From positions 1 to 27,436 of the forward strand of contig SFNH01000010.1 in NCBI GenBank assembly GCA_004554205.1: DNA of 27,436 bases. Direction: 5' to 3'. The position numbers were made by a program, and so were the translations under genes. Positions within the stretch are counted from its first letter, which is position 1; each line of letters opens with the position of its first letter. The notes beneath the pieces were generated by a model. That model did not search any database. It was not told where the DNA came from and saw only the letters and a program-made list of their open reading frames with translations. The stretch comes from Clostridium sp. GTDB taxonomy: Bacteria; Bacillota; Clostridia; Lachnospirales; Lachnospiraceae. Positions 7,384 to 15,036 of the stretch are shown in pieces.

Positions 7384-9681
7384 ATGAAATTAAAAGACTA
7401 TTCCATGCAGATCAGGAAAAATATCGCCGTCCTGCTGCACATCATCTTTCTTTCGCTCGCAGTGGCCGGAATCAGCGTGATCTATGTAAATACTCAGGCC
7501 GGAGACGGGCTTTCGCAGATCTTTAAGCGCGGCTATGAGGATTCCCCCCGGTTTGAGGAGCAGTTCCAGGAGGACGTAGACCACATTTTAAAGTATGTGG
7601 CTTATCGCGACATCTTCGAGACGGACGGCGCCCTCGACCTGTCGAACCAGATGTTTTCCGTGGCAAGCGGCGACGGGCCGGAGATCATCTACACGCTGGA
7701 GGAGGTCCTGCGGTACGCAAGGAACCAGGGCTTCTACTTAAACGACGAATTCGAGGTGATGCATGACTCCCTCATCTATGGCGACGCCTCCGGCGCGCCG
7801 GATCAGAGAGTGATCTGGCGCGCCTACAATCCAAACGCGACTTTGAGCGAGCCGGGCGACGCCTACACCTCGCTTCTCAATCTCTCAAAGGAGGTCCTGG
7901 ACTGTTTAAGCGAGTATTACATCGTCCACTACCGCATGATGACGGAGCCGACCAACCTGTACTTTAAGATCTTCTATGAGGATGACGGGGAGCCGCTCTC
8001 GGTTTACACCAATGCCGGAGACATGACAAAAGAGCAGCTTGAAAGCCTCGGGCGATATTGCTCCTTCCGGGGTGATTCTGTCTTAATTGACACAAACCTG
8101 CGGGAAATCCCTCAGAACATGACGGCCGAGATGGAGAAAAACAATCTGTACGACGCGGACGGCTACCAGGTGACCGTGGCCGTGGACACGAGCTATCCCG
8201 TCGACGACGTCTACGCGAGGCAGGCCGCGGAGTATCAGCATCTCCTCTCACGGCTTTTTGAGGCTGTCCTGGGACTGATAATCGGCGTCATCGGATGTCT
8301 TGCGACACTGTATTATCTGATCCGCGTATCCGGCTACCGCACAGAGGAGCGTGTGGAGCCCTGTCTCCACAGCTTTGACACGATCACCACCGAGAGCTGT
8401 GTGGCGCTTGTCGCAATCTGCACGATGTTTATGCTGTTTCTCGGAGAAAAGATCGGCTACCGCCTGATTCATCTGCTGACCGGGCAAGCTCACTGGGACT
8501 TTGCCGAATACATGATGAACGCCGTCATTATATACGGCTGCTGCATGGTCGGCGCGTTCAGCCTTCTAAGGCGGTACAAGTGCCGTAAGCTCTGGGAAAA
8601 CAGCGTACTGCACCGCTTAAAAGAAGACCTCGATTCCTACTTTGCGGATCATACCTTTTCCCGGCGGCTGCTGTGCCTGTACGCGGCTTTTGTCGCCGCC
8701 CAGGCGGGGGGCGTGGCGCTGATGGCGGTATGCTTAAAATTCCGCGCCTATCCGCCCGCGATTCTTCTTTTGGCAGCGCTTCTCCTTGCGCTTGTCGTGA
8801 TCGATTACCGTACCTTCCGCAGTCTTTTCAACCGCTCGCACCAGGAAGACCGGATCGCCGACGCCATCTCGAAAATTGCCGGCGGCGATACCGCCTACCA
8901 GATGGATTTAAACGGTCTGTCGGGCAAGGAATTTCAGATGGGGCAGATGATCAACCGCATCGGCACAGGACTTGAGCAGGCGCTTCAGGATCAGGTTAAG
9001 AGCGAGCGGCTGAAAGCGGATCTGATCACCAACGTTTCGCACGACTTAAAGACGCCCCTGACCTCCATTATCAACTATGTGGATCTGCTGAAGCGTGAGA
9101 ATCTGCCGGGGGAAAAGGCGCAGGAATATTTGAGGGTGCTGGATCAGAAGTCGCAGCGCCTAAAGAACCTGACGGAAGATCTGGTTGAGGCGTCGAAAGC
9201 AAGCTCAGGCAACGTAAAGCTGGAAATGGCTACGCTCGACCTCGTGGAAATGATCTGGCAGGCTGGCGGAGAATTTGAGGAAAAGTTCGCCACGCGGAAT
9301 CTGGAGCTTGTCTCGCAGCTTCCCGAAACCGGCATTCTGATCGAGGCGGACGGGCGGCGTCTGTGGCGCGTCCTGGAAAATGTTTACAACAACGCGTTTA
9401 AGTACGCGATGGAACACAGCCGTGTCTACACAGAGCTGACCCAGGCGGATGGATGGGTATATTTTACCATCAAGAATGTGTCGGAGTCTCCGCTTAATGT
9501 GCAGGGAGACGAGCTGACCGAACGCTTTGTGCGCGGCGATGTATCGCGCACCACGGAGGGCAGCGGGCTGGGACTTTCGATCGCGCAGAGCCTGACGAAG
9601 CTCCAGGGCGGGACGTTTGAGATCCTGATCGACGGAGACCTGTTTAAAGTCAGGATCGGATTTAAGCTAAAAGAAAGATAG
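7384..9681 (+). CDS. Membrane sensor histidine kinase, multi-TM
   Basis: A 765-residue sensor kinase paired with the regulator just upstream. TM1 lies at about 13-35, followed by a large extracytoplasmic region (about 36-286). Further hydrophobic helices follow near 290-313, 338-355, 373-395, 427-452 and 456-474. A HAMP-like linker region near 475-535 leads to the dimerisation/phospho-acceptor helix (ITNVSHDLKTPLTSI, His553). The ATPase domain has an N box (ENVYNNAFKYA) and a G box (GSGLGLSIA). AGGAG overlaps the regulator's stop codon, consistent with coupled translation. The sensor domain is not recognised. The six-helix arrangement is richer than in a classical two-TM kinase. The ligand is unknown; an envelope stress role is only a guess. 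Confidence 0.9.
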   Translation: MKLKDYSMQIRKNIAVLLHIIFLSLAVAGISVIYVNTQAGDGLSQIFKRGYEDSPRFEEQFQEDVDHILKYVAYRDIFETDGALDLSNQMFSVASGDGPEIIYTLEEVLRYARNQGFYLNDEFEVMHDSLIYGDASGAPDQRVIWRAYNPNATLSEPGDAYTSLLNLSKEVLDCLSEYYIVHYRMMTEPTNLYFKIFYEDDGEPLSVYTNAGDMTKEQLESLGRYCSFRGDSVLIDTNLREIPQNMTAEMEKNNLYDADGYQVTVAVDTSYPVDDVYARQAAEYQHLLSRLFEAVLGLIIGVIGCLATLYYLIRVSGYRTEERVEPCLHSFDTITTESCVALVAICTMFMLFLGEKIGYRLIHLLTGQAHWDFAEYMMNAVIIYGCCMVGAFSLLRRYKCRKLWENSVLHRLKEDLDSYFADHTFSRRLLCLYAAFVAAQAGGVALMAVCLKFRAYPPAILLLAALLLALVVIDYRTFRSLFNRSHQEDRIADAISKIAGGDTAYQMDLNGLSGKEFQMGQMINRIGTGLEQALQDQVKSERLKADLITNVSHDLKTPLTSIINYVDLLKRENLPGEKAQEYLRVLDQKSQRLKNLTEDLVEASKASSGNVKLEMATLDLVEMIWQAGGEFEEKFATRNLELVSQLPETGILIEADGRRLWRVLENVYNNAFKYAMEHSRVYTELTQADGWVYFTIKNVSESPLNVQGDELTERFVRGDVSRTTEGSGLGLSIAQSLTKLQGGTFEILIDGDLFKVRIGFKLKER

Positions 9682-9698
9682 GAGACATTCGCCTCCTA
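9679..9698. terminator. Short inverted repeat between convergent genes
   Basis: TAGGAG (9679-9684) and CTCCTA (9693-9698) form a 6-pair stem that includes the stop codons of both convergent genes. There is no T run, so its terminator strength is doubtful. Confidence 0.35.
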
Positions 9699-11306
9699 CC
9701 CAAATACCCGCCATCCGCAGATGAAGTTGTTAGCCCACCAGGAGCTAAGCGATCGGTGTACCACCTTTCCGTTTCCGGAGGAGGCGTCAATGACCGTGCC
9801 TCCGCCTGCCACGATCCCGACATGACCGCTCACGACGATGATGTCGCCTGCGCGCAGCTCGGAGAAGCTCCCGATCCTCGTGTATCTTCCTACGTTCCGC
9901 CAGCCCGCGGACGTGATATAGCTCTGGCGGACGCCCACCTGATTTAAGCACCAGTACACGAAACCGGAGCAGTCAAACGCATTGGGGCCTTTCGCCCCCC
10001 AGACATACGGGCAGCCGATCTTTGAGCTCGCCACGGCAATCAGCGCGCTCGCGCCCCCGCTCGCCGTTCCGGTATCGGGAACCGCGGTACTGCCGCCGGA
10101 AGATGAACCGCCGCCCTGCGCCGGCTGAGCGCCACCGCCGGAAGACGAACCGCCGCTGCTCTGGGCGGGCCTGTTGGCAGGCGCCTTTTTCGCGTCGCTG
10201 CTGGTCAGCTTCGCCATCGTGTGCGCCCCCGCGATCCCGTCCGCACTCAGATTGTTCGTGCGCTGGAACAGCCTGACCGCGTCCTCCGTCTTCTCTCCAT
10301 AGTATCCTGTCACATTCCCTGAATTCAAGTATCCTAATTTTTTTAACAGGTTCTGAACCTGTCTGATATTATCGCCGCTATCTCCCAGCCTTAAGCCGTT
10401 TGGAACAGCATCCGGGCTGTTTAGGGCGATCCGCGTAGATGGCCCCAGATAGCCGTCCACAACCTGATCGTTGCGCGACTGGAACTGCTTTACCGCGATT
10501 ATGGTATCGTTTCCATAGGAGCCGTCCGGGTCGGTTGTCATGTAGCCCAGCTCCTTGAGCCGCTTCTGCGCCGCCAGGACAACATCGCTCTTCTCACCGT
10601 AGGAGAGCATATTCGCCTTCACCTCATCGCTGTAGAGGAGGTTCGTGGTCTTGCGCCCGACCTTGCCGTCTTGGTCGATGCCGTTGACATTCTGGAGCTT
10701 CTTTACCGCCTCCTCGGTGGCGTCGCCGAAATTGCCCGTGATCTGACTCTGCTCCGCCAGGTAGCCGAGCTCGTACAGGCGGGACTGAATGCGCTCAATA
10801 TCACTGCCCTCGTCGCCCTTCTGCGCCGCGTAATACTTCGCGTCCGGCGACATGATCGCGTCTAATGTCTCCGGCCCGATCACGCCGTCCTGTGTCAGCT
10901 TATTCTGGCGCTGGTAGATCTTCACCGCGTTCTGCGTCACCTCGCCGTAGTAATCCGTCGGCTCATCGTTATCCATAAAGCCCAGATCCATCAAGCGCTG
11001 CTGAAGCTTTTCAACGACCGGGTGCGTCTCCCCCACCCGAAGATAGTCGGGGATCGGCTCGGAATACTCCGCGTCCACACCCGCCACGGACGGAAGCAGC
11101 GGCCCGTCCGGGGACATCTCCATCACCGTCTCATCCGGCGCCGTCTGCGGGAGTGTCTCTTCCAAAAGGACGATCTCCTCCTCCGTCGCGGTCGTGGTCG
11201 CATCCGCGGTCTGCCCCCCGCCGCACCCCGCTAGAAGCCCTGCCATAAGCAGCGCGGCGGCGACCCCCCGTACTCCTGATATTATCCTTCTATCTCTATG
11301 TATCAT
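9696..11306 (-). CDS. Lipoprotein with four peptidoglycan-binding repeats and NlpC/P60 hydrolase domain
   Basis: A 536-residue cell-wall hydrolase, probably an endopeptidase cutting peptidoglycan stem peptides. The signal peptide ends in lipobox LAGC (Cys28), so the protein should be membrane-anchored outside the cell. Four tandem PG_binding_1 repeats span about 88-153, 160-226, 233-298 and 305-370, each with the pattern LQ..L..LGY ... YG..T..AV..FQ ... DG..G..T. A Ser/Gly/Pro linker (375-415) joins the NlpC/P60 domain (about 418-536) with catalytic Cys446 (DCSGF) and His495 (GHVGIV). The start codon has GGAGGC about 11 bases upstream, a little long. It has its own promoter and is convergent with the histidine kinase. 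A spore or vegetative-wall role cannot be told apart. Confidence 0.9.
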   Translation of the reverse strand: MIHRDRRIISGVRGVAAALLMAGLLAGCGGGQTADATTTATEEEIVLLEETLPQTAPDETVMEMSPDGPLLPSVAGVDAEYSEPIPDYLRVGETHPVVEKLQQRLMDLGFMDNDEPTDYYGEVTQNAVKIYQRQNKLTQDGVIGPETLDAIMSPDAKYYAAQKGDEGSDIERIQSRLYELGYLAEQSQITGNFGDATEEAVKKLQNVNGIDQDGKVGRKTTNLLYSDEVKANMLSYGEKSDVVLAAQKRLKELGYMTTDPDGSYGNDTIIAVKQFQSRNDQVVDGYLGPSTRIALNSPDAVPNGLRLGDSGDNIRQVQNLLKKLGYLNSGNVTGYYGEKTEDAVRLFQRTNNLSADGIAGAHTMAKLTSSDAKKAPANRPAQSSGGSSSGGGAQPAQGGGSSSGGSTAVPDTGTASGGASALIAVASSKIGCPYVWGAKGPNAFDCSGFVYWCLNQVGVRQSYITSAGWRNVGRYTRIGSFSELRAGDIIVVSGHVGIVAGGGTVIDASSGNGKVVHRSLSSWWANNFICGWRVFG

Positions 11307-11342
11307 ATATAAAAACAGCCTCCGCTTTGTCGAATTATGTCT

Positions 11343-11371
11343 ATCTTAACATATTTCGCGGAAGGTTTCAA
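11343..11371 (-). promoter_or_regulatory. Promoter of the NlpC/P60 lipoprotein gene
   Basis: Minus strand TTGAAA (11366-11371), a 17-base spacer and TAAGAT (11343-11348), about 36 bases upstream of the start. Confidence 0.65.
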
Positions 11372-11399
11372 TCAGAGGAAAATTTTGCTTTCCTATGAA

Positions 11400-11446
11400 A
11401 TAAAAAAAGCCCCACCCCAACGGCTCACAGTCCGTCAAAACGAGAC
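11400..11446 (-). terminator. Weak terminator candidate after tRNA-Lys
   Basis: On the minus strand a short ACGG/CCGT stem is followed by a G-rich stretch and seven T. The stem does not directly abut the T run, so this is only tentative. Confidence 0.3.
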
Positions 11447-11453
11447 TTTCTAC

Positions 11454-11526
11454 TGCACCCTCAGGGACTCGAACCCTGGACAAATAGATTAAGAGTCTAC
11501 TGCTCTACCAACTGAGCTAAGGGTGC
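11454..11526 (-). tRNA. tRNA-Lys (anticodon CTT)
   Basis: A 73-base cloverleaf. The acceptor arms are complementary (GCACCCT with AGGGTGC), the D arm is AGCTCAGTTGGTAGAGC, the anticodon loop is CTCTTAA, and the T loop is TTCGAGT. It reads AAG codons. CCA is not encoded. Confidence 0.95.
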
Positions 11527-11571
11527 TTATCTTGCCCGTGCCGATTTACTGTTATCAACGACACGAGCATT

Positions 11572-11600
11572 ATTTTATCGCATGAGCAAAAAAAAGTCAA
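11572..11600 (-). promoter_or_regulatory. Promoter of tRNA-Lys
   Basis: Minus strand TTGACT (11595-11600), a 17-base spacer and TAAAAT (11572-11577), about 45 bases upstream of the tRNA. Confidence 0.75.
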
Positions 11601-11654
11601 GCCTTTTTTTCACTTTTTTTGCACTTTTAGTAACAGCGTTTGTGCGCGCCGCGC

Positions 11655-11969
11655 CTAGGCGTTGCGGAGCATCTGCTCAACGTCTTCTCTGGGCTGTAAG
11701 CCGACCGTCTTTTTCACCACCTCGCCGTTCTTAAAGACGATCAGGGTCGGAATCGTCATCACGCCGTAGCGCATGGCGATCTCCTCATTCTCATCCACAT
11801 TCAGCTTGCCGACAACGGCAGTCCCCTCAAAGTCCTGTGCGAGCTTTTCTACCACCGGAGCCATCATCTTGCAGGGGCCGCACCAGTCCGCATAGAAATC
11901 CACCAGGACGGGCTTGTCTGCCTTAAGAACCTCTGCGTCAAAATTTTCCGTTGTAAATTTCTTTTCCAT
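11655..11969 (-). CDS. trxA: Thioredoxin
   Basis: A 104-residue cytoplasmic disulfide reductase of standard thioredoxin length. The active site is WCGPC (29-33, Cys30/Cys33) after VLVDFYADWC. A cis-Pro loop (MTIPTLIVF) and the C-terminal Gly-containing strand are present. It reduces protein disulfides using electrons from thioredoxin reductase, which is not in the window. AAAGGAG about 10 bases upstream of ATG overlaps the region just after the stop of the small ORF at 11989-12126. With trmB, that suggests one transcript. Confidence 0.95.
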   Translation of the reverse strand: MEKKFTTENFDAEVLKADKPVLVDFYADWCGPCKMMAPVVEKLAQDFEGTAVVGKLNVDENEEIAMRYGVMTIPTLIVFKNGEVVKKTVGLQPREDVEQMLRNA

Positions 11970-11988
11970 AAGTCATAATCTCCTTTTT

Positions 11989-12126
11989 TTATTTTCCCCG
12001 GCCGCGGTTCAGCGTCTTTTCCACTTCCTTGAGGTTCTTATGCCACTTTAACACCTGTCGGTTCAGCGCCTCCTTGTCACTCGTGGAGCTGCGCAGGCTG
12101 CGGGTAATTCTTGTCTTTAAATCCAT
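11989..12126 (-). CDS. Small basic protein, 45 residues, unknown function
   Basis: Minus-strand ATG at 12124-12126, stop TAA at 11989-11991. The product is highly charged and hydrophilic, starting MDLKTRITRSLRSS and ending KTLNRGRGK, with no membrane segment. The weak ribosome site GGTGAT lies 5 bases upstream. It fills the gap between trmB (stop 12169) and trxA (start 11969), all on one strand, with the trxA ribosome site immediately after its stop. Its size and codon use are consistent with a real small gene, but no family is recognised. Confidence 0.5.
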   Translation of the reverse strand: MDLKTRITRSLRSSTSDKEALNRQVLKWHKNLKEVEKTLNRGRGK

Positions 12127-12168
12127 CCGGCATCACCGTAATGCTTCTTCCTTACAGTATATGCAATT

Positions 12169-12804
12169 TTAACGGCTTGCAACCAGCTTACAGATTGGAT
12201 TTCCCATGGCGGAAAATTTTGTCTCGTACTCCGTCATGACATTTCCCTCCGCCAGTTCGCTGTGGTGAAGGTCACGGGTAAATGCCTCGATCCGCCACCC
12301 CGCCTCCGGAATCGACCGGAGCGAGTAGGTAAACAGCTCCTGATTATCGGTCTTGAACTCCAGCCTCCCGTCCCGGGCAAGCACCGCGTCATACACCCTC
12401 ATAAAGTCCGGCGAGGTCAGCCGTCTTTTTGCGTGGCGGTCTTTCGGCCACGGGTCGGAAAAATTCAGGTAGATCCTGTCCACCTCGCCCGGCGCGAAAA
12501 TGTCGGAGAGCTCCCTCGCATCCACACACAGAAAATAAATATTCGGAAGCTCCAGCTCGCCGCGCTTTTTAAGCGCGCGCAAAAGCACGCTGGGGTAGCG
12601 CTCAATCCCGATGAAATTGACGTCCGGGTGACGGCCGGCAAGCTCCATGATGAACTTTCCCTTTCCCATGCCCACCTCGATCTCGATCGGATGGTCATTG
12701 CCGAAAAGCTCCGCAAACCTGCCCCTGTACTGTAACGGCTGCCGGATCACATAGGGACTTTCCGCAACCGCTTCCTCCGCCCCCCGAATATGGCGTAATC
12801 TCAT
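12169..12804 (-). CDS. trmB: tRNA (guanine-N7-)-methyltransferase
   Basis: A 211-residue SAM-dependent enzyme that makes m7G46 in the tRNA variable loop. Visible motifs are EIEVGMGKGKF (SAM-binding loop, 41-51), NFIGIERY (63-70), YLNFSDPWPKDRHAKRR (112-128, the TrmB signature with substrate-binding Asp/Pro/Trp/Lys) and a C-terminal YETKF near 195. The length is normal. The ribosome region is GGAGGAAGAAGGATT before ATG. It leads a probable trmB - small ORF - trxA transcript from a good promoter. Confidence 0.93.
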   Translation of the reverse strand: MRLRHIRGAEEAVAESPYVIRQPLQYRGRFAELFGNDHPIEIEVGMGKGKFIMELAGRHPDVNFIGIERYPSVLLRALKKRGELELPNIYFLCVDARELSDIFAPGEVDRIYLNFSDPWPKDRHAKRRLTSPDFMRVYDAVLARDGRLEFKTDNQELFTYSLRSIPEAGWRIEAFTRDLHHSELAEGNVMTEYETKFSAMGNPICKLVASR

Positions 12805-12845
12805 AATCCTTCTTCCTCCGGATCTGCTCTTTGCGCTGTAGCTTT

Positions 12846-12874
12846 ATTGTAACAAAACCACTCATTCTTTGCAA
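12846..12874 (-). promoter_or_regulatory. Promoter of trmB
   Basis: Minus strand TTGCAA (12869-12874), a 17-base spacer and TACAAT (12846-12851), about 42 bases upstream of the start. The adjacent plus-strand gene (12942) shows only a weak -10 candidate (TACACT, 12905-12910) without a clear -35. Confidence 0.65.
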
Positions 12875-12941
12875 GCAGTACGTGCACGATTCGCGATTTT
12901 ATGCTACACTATCCATATGAACCCTGGAAAGGAGGGCGCAC

Positions 12942-13643
12942 ATGGCGACAGCTAAAGACAACCGTCTTACAAAAATCCAGCAGGGCGTAAGTGACACAAA
13001 ACGTCTCATCCGCCGCGGAGAATACAACGCCTCCATGGCTAAGGCGCGCCAGACACTGGAATTCATGGTGAAGCTGCGCTGCGAGCGCGCCGGTTTAAGC
13101 GCCGCCGGCGATTTAAAGACAATGATCGATTCCCTGTACCGGAAGCGCCGGATCTCAAAGTCCGCCTGCGGTCATTACCACACGATCCGCATGATCGGCA
13201 ACAGGGCCGTCCATGAAGGTGACGCCGACGCCCGCCATGCGAAAGAAGCATACCGCATCCTCTCACAGGAGGTTCGCGTTTTTTCGCGAAGTCTCGGGAG
13301 ACGCCGGGCAAAAGGCGCTCCCCCTGCTATGCTGCGGGTCTTCTTAAAACTGCTGCTTCCCATCCTGTGCATCCTTTTTCTGTTCTGGGCTGTAAAGCTT
13401 ACAGCAGCCAAAAACGATGTGGATACCGCACCCGAAGCGTCCGCAGCCGTAGAGACTGTCGCCAGGGCCGCACACTTACATCGCCCGCGGCAGATTCCAT
13501 TTATAATGCCTCGCCAGCACCCGGATCACCACCACCAGAACCGCGCTTATGACCATTGCAAGATCCATGTCGAGACAGTCGAGCAGCGCCACATAGCACA
13601 CCGCCCCCGCGATCGACGCGCAGGCATAGACATGCTTCTTTAA
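12942..13643 (+). CDS. DUF4145/HEPN-like protein with C-terminal membrane segment; 3' end doubtful
   Basis: The 233-residue frame has a helical N-terminal domain (about 1-118) with the DUF4145-like pattern TIRMIGNRAVHEGD (81-94), often classed with HEPN folds. A single strong TM segment (about 131-155) and an acidic Ala-rich stretch to about 175 follow. GGAGGG six bases upstream supports the start. The last 55 codons (from 13476) overlap the 3' end of the TRIC gene on the other strand, and there the translation becomes His/Arg-rich like an antisense shadow. Homologues I know of carry an extracellular module after the TM. A lost module or frameshift near 13460 is therefore suspected; the function is unknown. 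Confidence 0.65.
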   Translation: MATAKDNRLTKIQQGVSDTKRLIRRGEYNASMAKARQTLEFMVKLRCERAGLSAAGDLKTMIDSLYRKRRISKSACGHYHTIRMIGNRAVHEGDADARHAKEAYRILSQEVRVFSRSLGRRRAKGAPPAMLRVFLKLLLPILCILFLFWAVKLTAAKNDVDTAPEASAAVETVARAAHLHRPRQIPFIMPRQHPDHHHQNRAYDHCKIHVETVEQRHIAHRPRDRRAGIDMLL

Positions 13644-14120
13644 CACCGCCGGCGTCTGCCCCGCCATGATATCCCGCAGAATACCGCCGCCCACGCCGGT
13701 GATGACGCCAAGGAATATCATCAGAAAGCGGTATTCCGCAAACCCCGCCTCGATGGCAGTGTCAATACCGACAACCGTGAATGCGCCTAACCCGATCGCG
13801 TCCAAAAGGTTCGTCACGCGCTCATACTCCGCCGATTCGAGCATCGTCAGCGTGATGCGCCGGTATTTCGCGATGGCGAACAGCGCCATGACCGCGAGAA
13901 ACGCCGCCAGCACATAAACAGGGTTTACAAACAGCGTCGGCGGATGGATACCGATCAGCAGATCCCGGATCATCCCACCGCCCACTGCGGTCGTCACTCC
14001 CAGCACGACGATCCCCAGAAGGTCGAGCTGCTTTTTTATCGCCACCATTCCGCCCGAACAGGCAAACGCCACCGTCCCGATCATCTCCATGACAAAAAAC
14101 AGGTTGATATCATTAAGCAT
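13476..14120 (-). CDS. Trimeric intracellular cation channel (TRIC/UPF0126) family membrane protein
   Basis: A 214-residue, seven-helix membrane protein of the YicG/YadS (UPF0126) family, whose bacterial members are TRIC-type K+ or cation channels. Two homologous halves are visible, each with a Gly-rich kink: VTTAVGGGMIRDLL and ITGVGGGILRDIM. The frame is open upstream to 14213, but ATG at 14118-14120 follows GGGAGGTG and begins MLNDINLFFVMEMIGTVAF, which fits the family N-terminus, so it is preferred. A near-consensus promoter (TTGACA/TATACT) lies upstream. The 3' end overlaps the questionable end of the convergent HEPN-like frame by 168 bases. Confidence 0.88.
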   Translation of the reverse strand: MLNDINLFFVMEMIGTVAFACSGGMVAIKKQLDLLGIVVLGVTTAVGGGMIRDLLIGIHPPTLFVNPVYVLAAFLAVMALFAIAKYRRITLTMLESAEYERVTNLLDAIGLGAFTVVGIDTAIEAGFAEYRFLMIFLGVITGVGGGILRDIMAGQTPAVLKKHVYACASIAGAVCYVALLDCLDMDLAMVISAVLVVVIRVLARHYKWNLPRAM

Positions 14121-14157
14121 TTCGTCCACACACCTCCCGGCATTCTGCAATAATCCC

Positions 14158-14186
14158 AGTATAGAAAAACACGGTGAATTTGTCAA
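14158..14186 (-). promoter_or_regulatory. Promoter of the TRIC-family gene
   Basis: Minus strand TTGACA (14181-14186), a 17-base spacer and TATACT (14158-14163). The TAACAGTTCAG motif (14191-14201) lies 4 bases upstream of the -35 box. Confidence 0.75.
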
Positions 14187-14190
14187 ATGG

Positions 14191-14201
14191 TAACAGTTCA
14201 G
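14191..14201 (+). repeat. Copy of the TAACAGTTCAG motif
   Basis: Exact 11-base copy abutting the -35 side of the TRIC promoter, in the divergent intergenic region (14121-14292). Confidence 0.6.
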
Positions 14202-14226
14202 CCATGCGACCAAACTATTATTATTC

Positions 14227-14261
14227 TGGACTTTTTCACCGAAAGATAATAAAATATTATC
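14227..14261 (+). promoter_or_regulatory. Possible promoter and inverted repeat before the Lit-like gene
   Basis: TGGACT (14227-14232), a 17-base spacer, and TAAAAT (14250-14255). The -10 region sits inside an inverted repeat, GATAAT (14245-14250) and ATTATC (14256-14261), which could be an operator or simple AT-rich sequence. Confidence 0.4.
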
Positions 14262-14292
14262 CGTAAACTAAAGGAAAGGATCAGACAATGCC

Positions 14293-14991
14293 ATGAAGAT
14301 CATCCACAGACTGCTTGGAATCCTCTGCGCCTTCGCGCTTATGACCGCGCTGCTCATCACATCCGTTGAGGCAGTCGCGTACTGGACGCCCGGCTACTAT
14401 GAAAAAGAATACACAAAATACCATGTTTTAGATGAAGTGGACATGGAGATGGACGACCTGCTCTATGTGACCCGCGAGATGATGGCGTACCTGCGCGGCA
14501 GGCGCGCCGATCTGCATATTACCGCCACCGTAAGCGGCGAGCCGCGCGAATTCTTCAATACACGGGAGATCGCCCACATGGAGGACGTGCGCGGTCTGTT
14601 TTTGGGCGGGCTTGCCCTGCGGCGCATATGCCTTGCGACGATCGCCGCCTGTATCGCCCTTTTGTTTGCGCTGAAGGCAGATGTAAAAAGACTGCTTCCG
14701 GGAATGCTCTGTATCGGGACGGCGCTTTTTTTCGGCGTGCTCGCTGCTCTCGCCGCCGTCATATCCACAGATTTTACGAAATACTTTGTCCTTTTCCACA
14801 AAATCTTTTTCCGGAACGACCTGTGGATACTCGACCCGTCCACAGACCTTCTGATCAATATTGTGCCCGAACCGTTCTTTGTGGATACGGCGGCGCGGAT
14901 CGCAATTACCTATGGTATCTCCGTGATTCTTGTGTTTATCGCCTGTATTTTATGGCTTCGCTATCTTAAATGTGGAAAAAAACCTGCGTAA
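14293..14991 (+). CDS. TIGR01906/DUF1461 membrane protein, Lit-like
   Basis: A 232-residue membrane protein with four hydrophobic helices (about 5-28, 105-127, 133-157, 203-223). The family signature FHKIFFRNDLWILDPSTDLL (168-187) and REIAHMEDVRGLF (91-103) are clear. This family includes Lit, the lipoprotein intramolecular acyltransferase of some Firmicutes, which moves an acyl chain on the lipoprotein N-terminal Cys to make a lyso-form. His95 and His169 sit in the two conserved motifs. The Lit role is inferred from family knowledge, not proven; not all members need have that activity. A start at 14293 follows AAGGAAAGGATC. The lipoproteins at 9696 and 23642 would be possible substrates. Confidence 0.75.
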   Translation: MKIIHRLLGILCAFALMTALLITSVEAVAYWTPGYYEKEYTKYHVLDEVDMEMDDLLYVTREMMAYLRGRRADLHITATVSGEPREFFNTREIAHMEDVRGLFLGGLALRRICLATIAACIALLFALKADVKRLLPGMLCIGTALFFGVLAALAAVISTDFTKYFVLFHKIFFRNDLWILDPSTDLLINIVPEPFFVDTAARIAITYGISVILVFIACILWLRYLKCGKKPA

Positions 14992-15012
14992 GTGGGTTTT
15001 TCTCCCACATTT
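14968..15012 (+). terminator. Two-part hairpin overlapping the end of the Lit-like gene
   Basis: The outer stem is AAATGTGG (14968-14975) with CCACATTT (15005-15012); the inner stem is AAAAACC (14978-14984) with GGTTTTT (14995-15001). The gene's stop codon lies in the loop. There is no trailing T run, so intrinsic termination is uncertain. Confidence 0.4.
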
Positions 15013-15036
15013 CTGTAATAGTTCCGTAATATTTTC

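Noticed and set aside
10346..10362. Inverted repeat ACAGGTTC-T-GAACCTGT as an operator
   Set aside because: It lies inside the coding region of the NlpC/P60 lipoprotein, in a conserved peptidoglycan-binding repeat, so codon content explains it sufficiently.
9752..11040. Tandem DNA repeats or CRISPR in the lipoprotein gene
   Set aside because: The repetition is at protein level (four peptidoglycan-binding domains); DNA identity between units is low and there are no spacers. No CRISPR array was seen anywhere in the window.
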